The position numbers and the translations under genes were made by a program. Under the pieces are notes generated by a model. That model was not told the DNA's origin, ran no database searches, and saw only the letters and a program-made list of their open reading frames with translations. DNA of 64,000 nucleotides from an uncultured Clostridia bacterium (GTDB lineage Bacteria > Bacillota > Clostridia > Christensenellales > UBA3700): the NCBI GenBank assembly GCA_937880755.1, contig CALGRX010000008.1:1-64000 (forward strand). Direction: 5' to 3'. How positions within the stretch are numbered: the stretch's first letter is position 1; each line of letters opens with the position of its first letter. Positions 7,520 through 15,358 of the stretch are shown here, in pieces.

Positions 7520-8022
7520 GCGCGTATATTTTGCCTGCCTTTATAATCGTGGTAATAACGATTGGAATAATTAGAAAAGTCTCGATATTCGATTGTTTTG
7601 CCACGGGCGCAAAGGAAGGCTTACACCTTATCGTCTCGGTATTTCCCTTTTTGTGTGCCATTATGATTGCCGTAGAACTGTTTTCAATGAGCGGTCTCAG
7701 TAAGTATTTTTCTAAAATTTTGGAACCTGTATTGACTTTTTTGGGTGTACCGAGCGAATTGTGCGAACTACTTATCATTCTCCCGTTGAGCGGAAACGGC
7801 TCTATTGCAATGCTCGAAAACATTTACAATACCTACGGTGTGGATAGCTTTATCGCGCGTTGTGCTTCGGTCATAGTCAGCGCAAGCGAAACGGTTTTTT
7901 ATATCGCAACGATGTACTTCTCCACTACCAAAGTAAAAAAGTTGAGATACGCCATACCGGTATCGTTGTTCTCAACTTATGCGGGAGTATTAATTTCTTG
8001 TCTTACGTGTAGATTGCTATAG
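7516..8022 (+). CDS. spmB: Spore maturation protein B
   Basis: A protein of about 168 residues, start at the ATG at 7516 overlapping the spmA stop (ATGA). A longer frame from 7450 lies inside spmA and is discarded. It has several membrane segments and the Gate-domain features FPFLCAIMIAVELF, PLSGNGSIAML and SASETVFYIATMYF, which are typical of SpmB. It acts with SpmA in the spore membrane during core dehydration. The pair form a two-gene operon and are followed by a short region with a hairpin shared with the convergent minus-strand gene. Confidence 0.88.
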   Translation: MSAYILPAFIIVVITIGIIRKVSIFDCFATGAKEGLHLIVSVFPFLCAIMIAVELFSMSGLSKYFSKILEPVLTFLGVPSELCELLIILPLSGNGSIAMLENIYNTYGVDSFIARCASVIVSASETVFYIATMYFSTTKVKKLRYAIPVSLFSTYAGVLISCLTCRLL

Positions 8023-8116
8023 CTGTTATAACGAATAATGTTTTGGTATAGCGTCGAAACGGAAAAAGCAATATCAACTTCAATCAATATTTTGTGCCGA
8101 TAAATTCGCCCATAAA

Positions 8117-8136
8117 AAGACGGCTCACACCGTCTT
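8117..8136 (-). terminator. Terminator at the convergent end of spmB and the zinc-ribbon gene
   Basis: AAGACGG (8117-8123) and CCGTCTT (8130-8136) form a 7-bp stem. Read on the minus strand it is followed by a T-rich run, and it overlaps the stop of the minus-strand gene. Confidence 0.55.
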
Positions 8137-8800
8137 ATTTACTAATTATTTTGTCTATAACCGTAGTGTCTATGATAGCTAGGTGGCTCCTGTCTCGGTC
8201 GCACACCGCCACGAATTGTCCCGCGACCTCTTCGATATGACGGGTCGGGCAACCGCACTCTTTGCACCCTCCCGCAAGGGCAAGCTGATAAAGAATACCG
8301 TCCACGTTGACTCTAGGCGGTTTGCCGTACTTAATTTTTTTGATTGCAAAGGCACTCTTGGACATAGCGCCAAGCATCCTTGCCTCATAAAAGTTGTCTA
8401 CCACGAGATAAAGTCCGAAAGTCGCAAGTCCCAGCCCTACTATAATGCACAACGCCATCAACGTTACGTTGAAAGAATTGGCTTTGATAATAAAAAACGC
8501 TACGATACAAACCGCAATAATTAGCACCCCCAACGCAATCATTACTATGCTCTTGCCCAATGCTCGCTTGGTGGTAGATATTTTGGTAAGCACTAACTCT
8601 TTTGCGTCTACTACTTGCAAATCTTGCAGCTGCTCTTGATGAAGATACGACGCATCTATCGCCCTCTGCGTTTCTTCTTCTCTCGCCTTTCTTCTCTGCG
8701 CCCAATCCGGCTTCTTATTGATTTCGAGTTCGGCGCCGCAATGCTTGCAAAATTTGGCGTCGTCTTCTACGTTGCTAGAGCAAACGGGGCATTTTTTCAT
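8135..8800 (-). CDS. Zinc-ribbon membrane protein, unknown function
   Basis: A protein of about 221 residues. The start is the ATG at 8800, which has a perfect AGGAGG at 8808-8813; a frame extended upstream to 9004 lies inside the neighbouring gene and is rejected. The N-terminus is a zinc ribbon (CPVC, then CKHC thirteen residues on), followed by a charged linker, two transmembrane segments (IVMIALGVLIIAVCIVAFFI and MALCIIVGLGLATFGLYLVV) and a cytosolic C-terminal part with a second metal-site candidate (CKECGC and a later C-x-R-D-R). It overlaps the upstream membrane gene by ATGA. Such proteins are common in Clostridia without an assigned role. A sensor or scaffold working with its partner is a reasonable guess only. 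Confidence 0.7.
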   Translation of the reverse strand: MKKCPVCSSNVEDDAKFCKHCGAELEINKKPDWAQRRKAREEETQRAIDASYLHQEQLQDLQVVDAKELVLTKISTTKRALGKSIVMIALGVLIIAVCIVAFFIIKANSFNVTLMALCIIVGLGLATFGLYLVVDNFYEARMLGAMSKSAFAIKKIKYGKPPRVNVDGILYQLALAGGCKECGCPTRHIEEVAGQFVAVCDRDRSHLAIIDTTVIDKIISK

Positions 8801-9531
8801 TGCTTTTCCTCCTCGCGTATCGTCTTGGTTGCCTTGGCGTAAGACGTTTGCCACTTGACTAGCACAGCCGTTGCACCCATCAAGACTATCGGCAAAGCGT
8901 ACGCGCCTACGCCCGTCACGAAAGAACTGCCCGCAACCCCCTGCAAAGATACAACCATAAGCGTAACAAGCTCCGCCAAACTCAAAATCGAAAACACCGA
9001 ACATAACACGACTAATAATGAAGCCGACTTCTTTTTAGCCGAGCCTATTGCACCGACGACAACAATCGCTATCCACATAACTGCAAACACGAAAGCCACC
9101 GCGTGTTGCAAGTCCATTACTTGGTCTAGCATAGCCTTCTGCGAGGTGGTGAAGCCTGCGTCTATATAGTCGACAATCGATTGATTGATTGCGTCGCTGT
9201 TACCGCCGCTAAGCAGCCCTTGCGCAAGAAAATTTATCCAACCGCCCTCTCCAACGGATATCGGAGCAAATAGTATAGACACAACGTTGACAGAGGACGA
9301 TGCTTTGTACACGCCTTCTCCGCCCCCGTCGGATAGGTCAATAGTAGCGTTGATACCCGTGACAGGCAAACAAAGACATACCAAAACCAGGACCGCAACC
9401 GCAATGACGACGTAAGGAAACGCAGTATGCAATTTTTGTAAGGTCTTGTGCGCCTCAATCACTCTCGGATTGACGAGCTTTGCACTACCGCTATCGCTGT
9501 TTTTTGCCTTTTTCTTAGATCTACTAGCCAT
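8797..9531 (-). CDS. Multipass membrane protein, unknown function
   Basis: A 244-residue protein that I do not recognise. The N-terminus is basic and polar, followed by about four hydrophobic segments: one near 40-57, then three in the C-terminal half (AVAFVFAVMWIAIVVVGAIG, LLVVLCSVFSILSLAELVTL, ALPIVLMGATAVLVKW). The loop after the first segment (about 60-130) is Gly/Ser/Asp-rich and probably outside the cell. It ends in a basic cytosolic tail and overlaps the zinc-ribbon gene by ATGA, so the two proteins are likely made together. GGGAG precedes the ATG, and a TTGAAA/TATAAT promoter lies directly upstream. Confidence 0.65.
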   Translation of the reverse strand: MASRSKKKAKNSDSGSAKLVNPRVIEAHKTLQKLHTAFPYVVIAVAVLVLVCLCLPVTGINATIDLSDGGGEGVYKASSSVNVVSILFAPISVGEGGWINFLAQGLLSGGNSDAINQSIVDYIDAGFTTSQKAMLDQVMDLQHAVAFVFAVMWIAIVVVGAIGSAKKKSASLLVVLCSVFSILSLAELVTLMVVSLQGVAGSSFVTGVGAYALPIVLMGATAVLVKWQTSYAKATKTIREEEKQ

Positions 9532-9553
9532 AATAATCTCCCGTAACTATTAT

Positions 9554-9582
9554 ATTATAAGGCAAATCCAAGAAAATTTCAA
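9554..9582 (-). promoter_or_regulatory. Promoter for the membrane/zinc-ribbon pair
   Basis: On the minus strand: TTGAAA (9577-9582), a 17-bp spacer, and TATAAT (9554-9559), about 23 bp ahead of the start at 9531. Confidence 0.6.
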
Positions 9583-9640
9583 GGTATATTGGCAGCATAA
9601 ATGCACACATTAACAATACTTTACAAAAGGAGTATGCTAT

Positions 9641-9853
9641 ATGATGACAATTACTATTATTGCGACTTTGCTTTTGATAGTCGGCGCATTCAACTGGTTT
9701 ACCGTCGGCGTATTCGGCTTTAACTTTATCAACTGGATATGCATGGGAAGTATGGTTGCGCAAAGCATTATCTACGGCATTGTCGGCATAGCGGGCTTGT
9801 GGGTACTCATATACCTTATAGCCAACAAGTTTAAGCTTACAAAACAAGCTTAA
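9641..9853 (+). CDS. DUF378-family small membrane protein
   Basis: A 70-residue protein with two hydrophobic segments. The run LLLIVGAFNWFTVGVFGFN, a second segment with SIIYGIVGIAGLW and a short basic tail are the pattern of DUF378 (YuzA-like) proteins, which are widespread and uncharacterised. An AAAGGAG ribosome site precedes two consecutive ATG codons; the first is used here. It is monocistronic, divergent from the membrane pair on its left and convergent with the gene on its right. Confidence 0.8.
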   Translation: MMTITIIATLLLIVGAFNWFTVGVFGFNFINWICMGSMVAQSIIYGIVGIAGLWVLIYLIANKFKLTKQA

Positions 9854-9877
9854 TACTCCCCGTCAAGGGGGTACATA

Positions 9878-10327
9878 TCAAACTATATTGCTTAGATAAT
9901 ATCCTATCGTAAGCTGATTGATAAGCATATCGCGAGCGTTTTCTCCGCTCACTTTTTCGTTAACTTCGCCAAGCAAATCTACCGTCTCTACGTTGAGTCT
10001 GCGCATCTCGACAAGCACCTTGCGCAAGTTGTCTTTGGGCTCTGCTCGATATTGCGACGACACGCTAAAAAATCCATTTTTGTCGATACGTATCGAGTTT
10101 TTGGACAATAACTTGGCAATATTGTCTAACAAAAATACGTTGGTCGGGTTTTTTGCGCCCTCTCGTAAGCTCTCGACCATAGCGGTTAGCGTGGCTAGGT
10201 TTCGTTTGATTTTGACTAGATATTGCACCAAAAAAATAGGAAAGTTGCCGCTTGTACTTTTGTTTTTGTATTCTTCGTTCATATCGTGTATTGCCTTGTC
10301 ACCCGGCATTTGTTCATCGTTATACAT
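9878..10327 (-). CDS. Hypothetical protein
   Basis: A 149-residue soluble, mainly helical protein that I do not recognise. There is no signal peptide or membrane segment. Leucine-rich stretches (FLVQYLVKIKRNLATLTAMVESL and, near the C-terminus, LRKVLVEMRRLNVETVDLLGEVN) suggest helical bundles or oligomerisation. An AGGTG site lies ahead of the ATG. It is divergent from the alpha/beta-hydrolase-fold gene at 10415, sharing a short AT-rich promoter region. Confidence 0.55.
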   Translation of the reverse strand: MYNDEQMPGDKAIHDMNEEYKNKSTSGNFPIFLVQYLVKIKRNLATLTAMVESLREGAKNPTNVFLLDNIAKLLSKNSIRIDKNGFFSVSSQYRAEPKDNLRKVLVEMRRLNVETVDLLGEVNEKVSGENARDMLINQLTIGYYLSNIV

Positions 10328-10379
10328 AAGCGCACCTCATATATATAATATTCAACGCAAAATAAATAATAAGTAATTG

Positions 10380-10408
10380 TTGCATTTTCTGCACGCAACG
10401 CTTATAAT
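10380..10408 (+). promoter_or_regulatory. Promoter placed for a leaderless transcript
   Basis: TTGCAT (10380-10385), a 17-bp spacer, and TATAAT (10403-10408). Transcription would begin at about the ATG at 10415, and no ribosome site lies between. Confidence 0.55.
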
Positions 10409-10414
10409 GCTATT

Positions 10415-12067
10415 ATGGATAATATGATTTTGACTCCCCTTCAATTGTGGGAAGATTACGATCCTCAAGCACAGCCTTTGCAAGCGTCGTTCAAACGCTA
10501 CGACGATAGAGGCGATTATTTTTACGTGCAAGGTTATTTCAATGGCGACAGCTATTCGGACGGCGTCGTACGTATATTTTTCAAAGGCATATTGCCAAAA
10601 GGCGACTGCAAGAAGTTGGCGATTTTGATTGACGACTACGACGGCAATCTGAGCGAAGATAATTTCAAAGGCTTGATTAGACAAGGCTTTGGATATATCT
10701 TCTTCGATTATTGCGGAGAAAAGGTTGGCAAGAGCAACTATACCAAATACCCAAAGAGCATCGATTACGCCAACGTTAGTCGTGCGGGTAGTCACCTCGA
10801 CCACGCGATCCCCGACGCAAAAGCTACTTGCCACTTCGTGTGGACAAAAGTGTGTCGTAGAGTGATAACTTTGGCTACCTTTTTGCTAGGCGAGGACGTG
10901 CAAATCTTCTTGGTGGGACTACGCAAAGGCTCTACTATCGCTTGGCAAACGGCAGGCATGGACGGCAGAGTCGACGGATTGATTGCCACCTTGAGTGCCG
11001 GTTGGGAAGAATACGGCGACTACCACAAATTTAGCGACAACGATATAGTGTTGAGTGACGAGAGAGCGCGTTGGCTTGCGGGTTGCGCCCCTCAAACTTA
11101 TGCAAGATTTATCAAGTGTCCTACTCTATTTATCGGTGCAAGCAACAGCGACTTGACCCCTGTGGACAGATTGGAAAACACCCTCAACGTCATAGCAGAA
11201 AAGAACAAACTCAAAAAGTGCATTTGCGCAGGACATTGCCATAGCGTGGATTATAGCGCGATTATGTTGGTGATGAAATGGCTGAGCGCTACGTCGTCGG
11301 GAGAACTATTGCCTCACTCACCTAAGATGAGCCTCGTGGTCAAAAACGGAAAGCTTGTCGCAGAGGTTGCCTTTGATGAAAGCATTGCCGTAAGCGAGCG
11401 CTGTATATATTATTCTTACGACGAGCTTGACCCAAAACTGAGAAGCTGGAATAAAATTGCCGTTGCCGAAGGCACGAGCGACGTGGCTATCCCCGTGTAC
11501 GCCAACAACGAAAGAATTTACGCTTACGCTCAAATAACTTATGCGGAAGGATATTCTCTATCTTGTCTGTTGCGTACCTACGAAGTGGGAGAAGAAGACA
11601 TCACCTTTACCCCGCTAAAACGCTCACAAATAATATACGAACGCAAAAAAGGTACTAGTAGTTGGGTGGCTGAAGAGTGTGACGAATTCGATATTTGCAG
11701 TACGCCTCACATGCAAAAAGGCGCCTTCGATATTATGGGTATTACCGCCGACAAGGGCGATTTGACTACTTACACTATCGGCGAGGCTAAGTACTTCGGC
11801 GACGACGACAACCTATTGCAGTTTGATACCTATTGCGCCGAGGAAAGGACGCTAGAGGTGGAATTGACGGTGGAAAGCGGTGGAAAAATATCGCATTATG
11901 CAACTACGGTAAAACTCTCGGACGGTGACGCTTGGCAAAAGCATCCTATCGAAAAACAACACTTCAAAACTGCCGATATGCTCCCTCTAAAAAGTTGGAA
12001 AGGGGCAAAAAAACTCACCTTCAAAAATATCAGTGGTGTGTTGATAAACAATATACTTTGGGTATAG
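10415..12067 (+). CDS. Alpha/beta-hydrolase-fold protein with altered nucleophile elbow
   Basis: A 550-residue protein. The first about 290 residues read as an alpha/beta-hydrolase fold like acetyl-xylan esterase-type hydrolases: LAILIDDYDG, GFGYIFFDYCG, the strand-elbow IFLVGLRKGSTIAW, CPTLFIGASNSDLTP (acid strand) and CAGHCHSVDY (His loop). At the elbow the expected G-x-S-x-G is G-L-R-K-G, residues 168-172, with Arg170 where the nucleophilic Ser belongs, so hydrolase activity is doubtful. The rest, from about 300, is two beta-rich regions of unknown type. There is no signal peptide. A TATAAT hexamer six bases ahead of the ATG suggests a leaderless mRNA. It heads a tightly packed plus-strand run ending with rlmB, with only one base before the DUF951 gene. 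Confidence 0.65.
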   Translation: MDNMILTPLQLWEDYDPQAQPLQASFKRYDDRGDYFYVQGYFNGDSYSDGVVRIFFKGILPKGDCKKLAILIDDYDGNLSEDNFKGLIRQGFGYIFFDYCGEKVGKSNYTKYPKSIDYANVSRAGSHLDHAIPDAKATCHFVWTKVCRRVITLATFLLGEDVQIFLVGLRKGSTIAWQTAGMDGRVDGLIATLSAGWEEYGDYHKFSDNDIVLSDERARWLAGCAPQTYARFIKCPTLFIGASNSDLTPVDRLENTLNVIAEKNKLKKCICAGHCHSVDYSAIMLVMKWLSATSSGELLPHSPKMSLVVKNGKLVAEVAFDESIAVSERCIYYSYDELDPKLRSWNKIAVAEGTSDVAIPVYANNERIYAYAQITYAEGYSLSCLLRTYEVGEEDITFTPLKRSQIIYERKKGTSSWVAEECDEFDICSTPHMQKGAFDIMGITADKGDLTTYTIGEAKYFGDDDNLLQFDTYCAEERTLEVELTVESGGKISHYATTVKLSDGDAWQKHPIEKQHFKTADMLPLKSWKGAKKLTFKNISGVLINNILWV

Positions 12068-12068
12068 T

Positions 12069-12260
12069 ATGGAATACAAAATAGGTGACTTGGTTACGAC
12101 CAAAAAAACTCACCCTTGCGGTGGCAATCGATGGCAAATAGTGCGTGTGGGCGCGGACTTCAAACTAAAATGCCTCACTTGCGGTAGAGTCGTGATGTTA
12201 GATAGCGAAAGTGCAAAAAAAGCAATAAAATCAGTAGTAAAGGACGATAGCAATGACTAA
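12069..12260 (+). CDS. DUF951 domain protein
   Basis: A 63-residue protein matching the DUF951 pattern: YKIGDLVTTKKTHPCGGN, then WQIVRVGADFKLKCLTCGR and a basic end. The Cys residues (one in HPCGGN, two in CLTCG) could bind metal. In other Firmicutes the family often sits near ychF or translation genes; its function is unknown, and nucleic-acid binding is possible. It starts one base after the preceding stop and overlaps lepB by 8 bp, so it is embedded in the operon. Confidence 0.88.
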   Translation: MEYKIGDLVTTKKTHPCGGNRWQIVRVGADFKLKCLTCGRVVMLDSESAKKAIKSVVKDDSND

Positions 12261-12795
12261 AAGACCCGCTCTAATCAACTTGATCAACGTGTTTCTTTCG
12301 CTGATTATCGTTGTGTTGATACTGGCAATTATATGCTTGCTGTGGATAATCTCGCCAATGATGGTGAGTGGCAACTCTATGCAAAACACCTTGCAAGATA
12401 GTGACATAATTTGGGTACAAAAGACGGGATACAATCTGCAAAAAGGCGACGTAATCGTATTCAAACGCCCCGGAGCAGACAAACCGCCCGTCAAAAGAAT
12501 AATTGCTACCCAAGGCGATACGGTACAGTTTGATATGGTAGGCGGATACAAGGTCAACGGCGAGTATATAGACGAAGACTATCTCTCCTTTGACAACGAC
12601 TTGCTATACGACGAGTATTACTTTACGGGCACGCATCAGGACGCAACGGTAAGTGCACTGTTGATGACGACGGGCGTAATAGTGGGCGAAAACCAACTTT
12701 TCGTGTTGGGCGACAATAGAGGCGTTTCGCTAGATAGCCACAGCTACGGCTGTATAGACATTGACTGGATAATAGGAAAAGTAGTAAACAAATAA
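12253..12795 (+). CDS. lepB: Signal peptidase I
   Basis: A 180-residue membrane-anchored type I signal peptidase. A single N-terminal transmembrane segment (about 10-35) is followed by the catalytic Ser42 in SGNSM, the catalytic Lys81 in PVKRIIA, and the conserved LGDNRGVSLDSHSYG box. It has the single-anchor form of Gram-positive SipS-type enzymes. It would cleave Sec/Tat signal peptides outside the membrane; the giant surface protein at 51902-64000 may be a client if it carries a signal peptide. It starts inside the end of the DUF951 gene, so translation is coupled. Confidence 0.93.
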   Translation: MTKRPALINLINVFLSLIIVVLILAIICLLWIISPMMVSGNSMQNTLQDSDIIWVQKTGYNLQKGDVIVFKRPGADKPPVKRIIATQGDTVQFDMVGGYKVNGEYIDEDYLSFDNDLLYDEYYFTGTHQDATVSALLMTTGVIVGENQLFVLGDNRGVSLDSHSYGCIDIDWIIGKVVNK

Positions 12796-12804
12796 GGAGT
12801 ATAT

Positions 12805-13092
12805 ATGAAAGCAATAGTATCGGTAATAGGAAAAGACAAAAAAGGCATTATCGCAAAAGTCGCAACCAAGCTCAGCGACCTCGACGTCAATATCGAGGAC
12901 ATATCGCAGACCATTATGCAAAACTTTTTTACTATGATTATGGCGGTAGATTTGAGCGAAAGCGCTCATTCTTTTGAAGAAGTCAAGCAAGAGTTGACGA
13001 CTACGGGACAAGCTTTGGGCGTAGAAATACATATCCAATCGCAATCCATATTCGAAAGTATGCACCAACTTACCACCAACACCACTCTATAA
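12805..13092 (+). CDS. UPF0237 ACT-domain protein
   Basis: A 95-residue protein that is essentially one ACT domain: KAIVSVIGKDKKGIIAKVA, then DVNIEDISQTIMQNFFTMIM. This is the UPF0237 type, which regularly sits directly upstream of a UPF0210 (PFL-like) gene, as here (11 bp apart). ACT domains bind small ligands such as amino acids, so it may regulate its partner. An AAGGAG site precedes the ATG. Confidence 0.9.
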   Translation: MKAIVSVIGKDKKGIIAKVATKLSDLDVNIEDISQTIMQNFFTMIMAVDLSESAHSFEEVKQELTTTGQALGVEIHIQSQSIFESMHQLTTNTTL

Positions 13093-13103
13093 ACGGACGA
13101 ACT

Positions 13104-14453
13104 ATGTACACGAATAAAGAAATCATTGAAACTATAAATATGGTATCTCACCAACATCTTGACGTGAGAACTATTACTATGGGTATCTCTCTAATGGACT
13201 GCATTAGCGACAGCAAAACCCGAACCTGTGAAAGAATTTACGACAAAATTATGCGCAAAGCCGGCAACCTAGTCAAGGTCGGAGAGCAAATTAGCTCCGA
13301 GATAGGCGTGCCTATCGTCAACAAGCGCGTGTCGGTGACGCCAATAAGTCTAGTGAGCGCGTCTAGTCGCGGTCACTTAGAAATTATACGCACGCTGGAC
13401 AAGATAGCCGAAGAAATAGACATAGACTTCTTAGGCGGCTACTCTGCGTTGGTACACAAGGCTATGAGCCCTTACGAAGAAGAGTTTATCCGCTCTATAC
13501 CCGAGGCTCTTTCCACTACCAATAAGATTTGTTCTTCCGTCAACGTCGCAACCTCTAAGGCGGGTATCAATATGGACGCCGTGGCTTTGATGGGCAAAAT
13601 TGTAAAAGAGTGCGCCCTCGCCACCAAGGACAACGACTCTATGGCTTGCGCCAAGTTGGTTGTCTTTGCCAACGCCGTTGAAGACAATCCTTTTATGGCG
13701 GGCGCTTTCTTAGGTAGCGGTGAGGACGACACCGTCATCAACGTAGGCGTTTCGGGTCCCGGAGTAGTCAAGACGGCTCTAGAAAAAGTCGACGGCGACC
13801 TTACGCAAGTAGCTGAATGTATCAAACAAACCGCCTTCAAAATCACTAGAGTCGGCCAACTCGTCGCCAAAGAAGCGGCTAAAAGGCTGGGTGTATCAAG
13901 CGGTATAGTAGACCTTTCGCTAGCTCCTACCCCCGTCGTGGGCGATAGCGTGGCGCATATTCTAGAAGAGATAGGTCTGGAGAGCGTGGGCGCGTGCGGT
14001 ACGACCGCTACCCTAGCAATGCTCAACGACGCCGTCAAGAAAGGAGGTATAATGGCAAGCAGTCACGTAGGTGGATTGAGCGGTGCTTTTATCCCCGTTT
14101 CTGAGGACGCCGGCATGATTAAGGCGACGGAAATCGGCGCATTGAATATTGAAAAGCTCGAAGCTATGACTGCCGTATGTTCGGTTGGCTTGGATATGAT
14201 TGCCGTACCGGGAGATACCGATGCCGACGTTATCTCTGCTTTGATAGCAGACGAAATAGCAATAGGTGTGGTCAACACCAAGACTACCGCAGTGAGAGTT
14301 ATCCCCGTATACGGCAAAAAGGAAGGAGAATACGCCGAGTTCGGCGGACTGCTAGGTCGCGCACCTATTATGAAGATAAGCCAATATTCGCCAAGTAAAT
14401 TTATATCAAGGGGCGGACGTATACCTGCACCTTTGCATAGCAACAAAAACTGA
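13104..14453 (+). CDS. PFL-family protein (UPF0210/DUF711)
   Basis: A 449-residue member of the UPF0210 family: YTNKEIIETINMVSHQHLD at the start, DVRTITMGISL, IVNKRVSVTPIS, FLGGYSALVHKAM and a GTTATLAMLNDAVKKGG segment in the last third. Members share the fold of pyruvate-formate-lyase/ribonucleotide reductase barrels but lack an established reaction, and no glycyl-radical motif is evident here. The conserved pairing with the ACT gene upstream suggests a ligand-controlled two-protein unit. It lies in the lepB-rlmB run, 10 bp before rlmB. Confidence 0.9.
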   Translation: MYTNKEIIETINMVSHQHLDVRTITMGISLMDCISDSKTRTCERIYDKIMRKAGNLVKVGEQISSEIGVPIVNKRVSVTPISLVSASSRGHLEIIRTLDKIAEEIDIDFLGGYSALVHKAMSPYEEEFIRSIPEALSTTNKICSSVNVATSKAGINMDAVALMGKIVKECALATKDNDSMACAKLVVFANAVEDNPFMAGAFLGSGEDDTVINVGVSGPGVVKTALEKVDGDLTQVAECIKQTAFKITRVGQLVAKEAAKRLGVSSGIVDLSLAPTPVVGDSVAHILEEIGLESVGACGTTATLAMLNDAVKKGGIMASSHVGGLSGAFIPVSEDAGMIKATEIGALNIEKLEAMTAVCSVGLDMIAVPGDTDADVISALIADEIAIGVVNTKTTAVRVIPVYGKKEGEYAEFGGLLGRAPIMKISQYSPSKFISRGGRIPAPLHSNKN

Positions 14454-14463
14454 CGAGGAAGAT

Positions 14464-15186
14464 ATGCAAGCAGAAGGAAAAAACGCCGTTACGGAAGCGC
14501 TCGATGGCAACGTGGTCGTAAAAAAACTCTACGTATGCAAAACCATGCGCGAGCTTGACAAAATCATCGACAAGGCAAAAGTAAAAAATATCCCCGTCGC
14601 AATGGTGGAAAAGCGTGAGCTCGACAAAATGACCGAGACAGGCAGACACCAAGGCGTGATTGCCGTGTGCAAGGACTTTGAATATACCCCTTTGGACGAC
14701 GTGATTGCCAAGGCTCGCCAAAGAGGGAAACAATTATTCCTAGTGTTGTTGGACGGTATCGAAGACCCTCACAATCTTGGAAGCATCGTTAGGGTTGCCG
14801 AGTGCTGTGGAGCCGACGCCGTGGTCATTCCTAGTCGTAGGGCAGTGGGCGTAACCCCAACCGTCATAAGAGTATCGGCGGGGGCAACCAATCACTTGCC
14901 CATCTGCCTCGTAGGCAATATCAACGACGCCATTCGCAAGCTAAAGGACGAGTTCGTAGGCGTTATTTGCGCCGATATGGACGGAGAGCCTCTCAATCAA
15001 GCGAGACTTGACGGCGATATCGCTATAGTCGTAGGCAACGAAGGAAGCGGAGTCAAAACTTTGACGGCAAAGTTGTGCGACAAAACCGTTGCCATACCTC
15101 AGTTTGGCAAAGTAAACTCGCTCAACGCTTCGGTTGCTTGCGGAATTATATGCTACGAAATAGTCAGACAACGACTAGAAAAATAA
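14464..15186 (+). CDS. rlmB: 23S rRNA 2'-O-ribose methyltransferase, RlmB/TrmH type
   Basis: A 240-residue SpoU-family methyltransferase. A short N-terminal L30e-like substrate-binding domain (to about 80) is followed by the SPOUT knot domain with its three motifs: LDGIEDPHNLGSIVRVAE, VGNEGSGV, and IPQFGKVNSLNASVACGI. This is the pattern of RlmB, which methylates a guanosine in the peptidyl-transferase region of 23S rRNA (G2251 in E. coli). It is last in the plus-strand run and is followed by a terminator hairpin. Related TrmH-group enzymes acting on tRNA cannot be excluded by eye. Confidence 0.9.
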   Translation: MQAEGKNAVTEALDGNVVVKKLYVCKTMRELDKIIDKAKVKNIPVAMVEKRELDKMTETGRHQGVIAVCKDFEYTPLDDVIAKARQRGKQLFLVLLDGIEDPHNLGSIVRVAECCGADAVVIPSRRAVGVTPTVIRVSAGATNHLPICLVGNINDAIRKLKDEFVGVICADMDGEPLNQARLDGDIAIVVGNEGSGVKTLTAKLCDKTVAIPQFGKVNSLNASVACGIICYEIVRQRLEK

Positions 15187-15190
15187 AACG

Positions 15191-15222
15191 AAAAAGCCCT
15201 CGATAATCACGGGGCTTTTCGG
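15191..15222 (+). terminator. Terminator after rlmB
   Basis: AAAAGCCC (15192-15199) pairs with GGGCTTTT (15212-15219), giving an 8-bp A/T-flanked stem with a 12-base loop. Confidence 0.6.
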
Positions 15223-15289
15223 TGTCGTAAAGACGTAAAGAAAAAATTATGTTTTGCTACCTAATCTATACTTACATACTACTAATCGT

Positions 15290-15342
15290 GTCTTAAACCT
15301 TCATTAAATTATCAAAAATTTTTTTTAATTTTGGTTTAAGAC
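15290..15342. promoter_or_regulatory. Inverted repeat ahead of the response-regulator gene
   Basis: GTCTTAAACC (15290-15299) and GGTTTAAGAC (15333-15342) are perfect inverted copies 33 bp apart, flanking an AT-rich core. They lie directly upstream of the ribosome site of the response-regulator gene. The layout suggests a regulator binding site, possibly for autoregulation, though a structured 5' leader is also possible. Confidence 0.5.
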
Positions 15343-15358
15343 AATGCAAGGAGGGATT

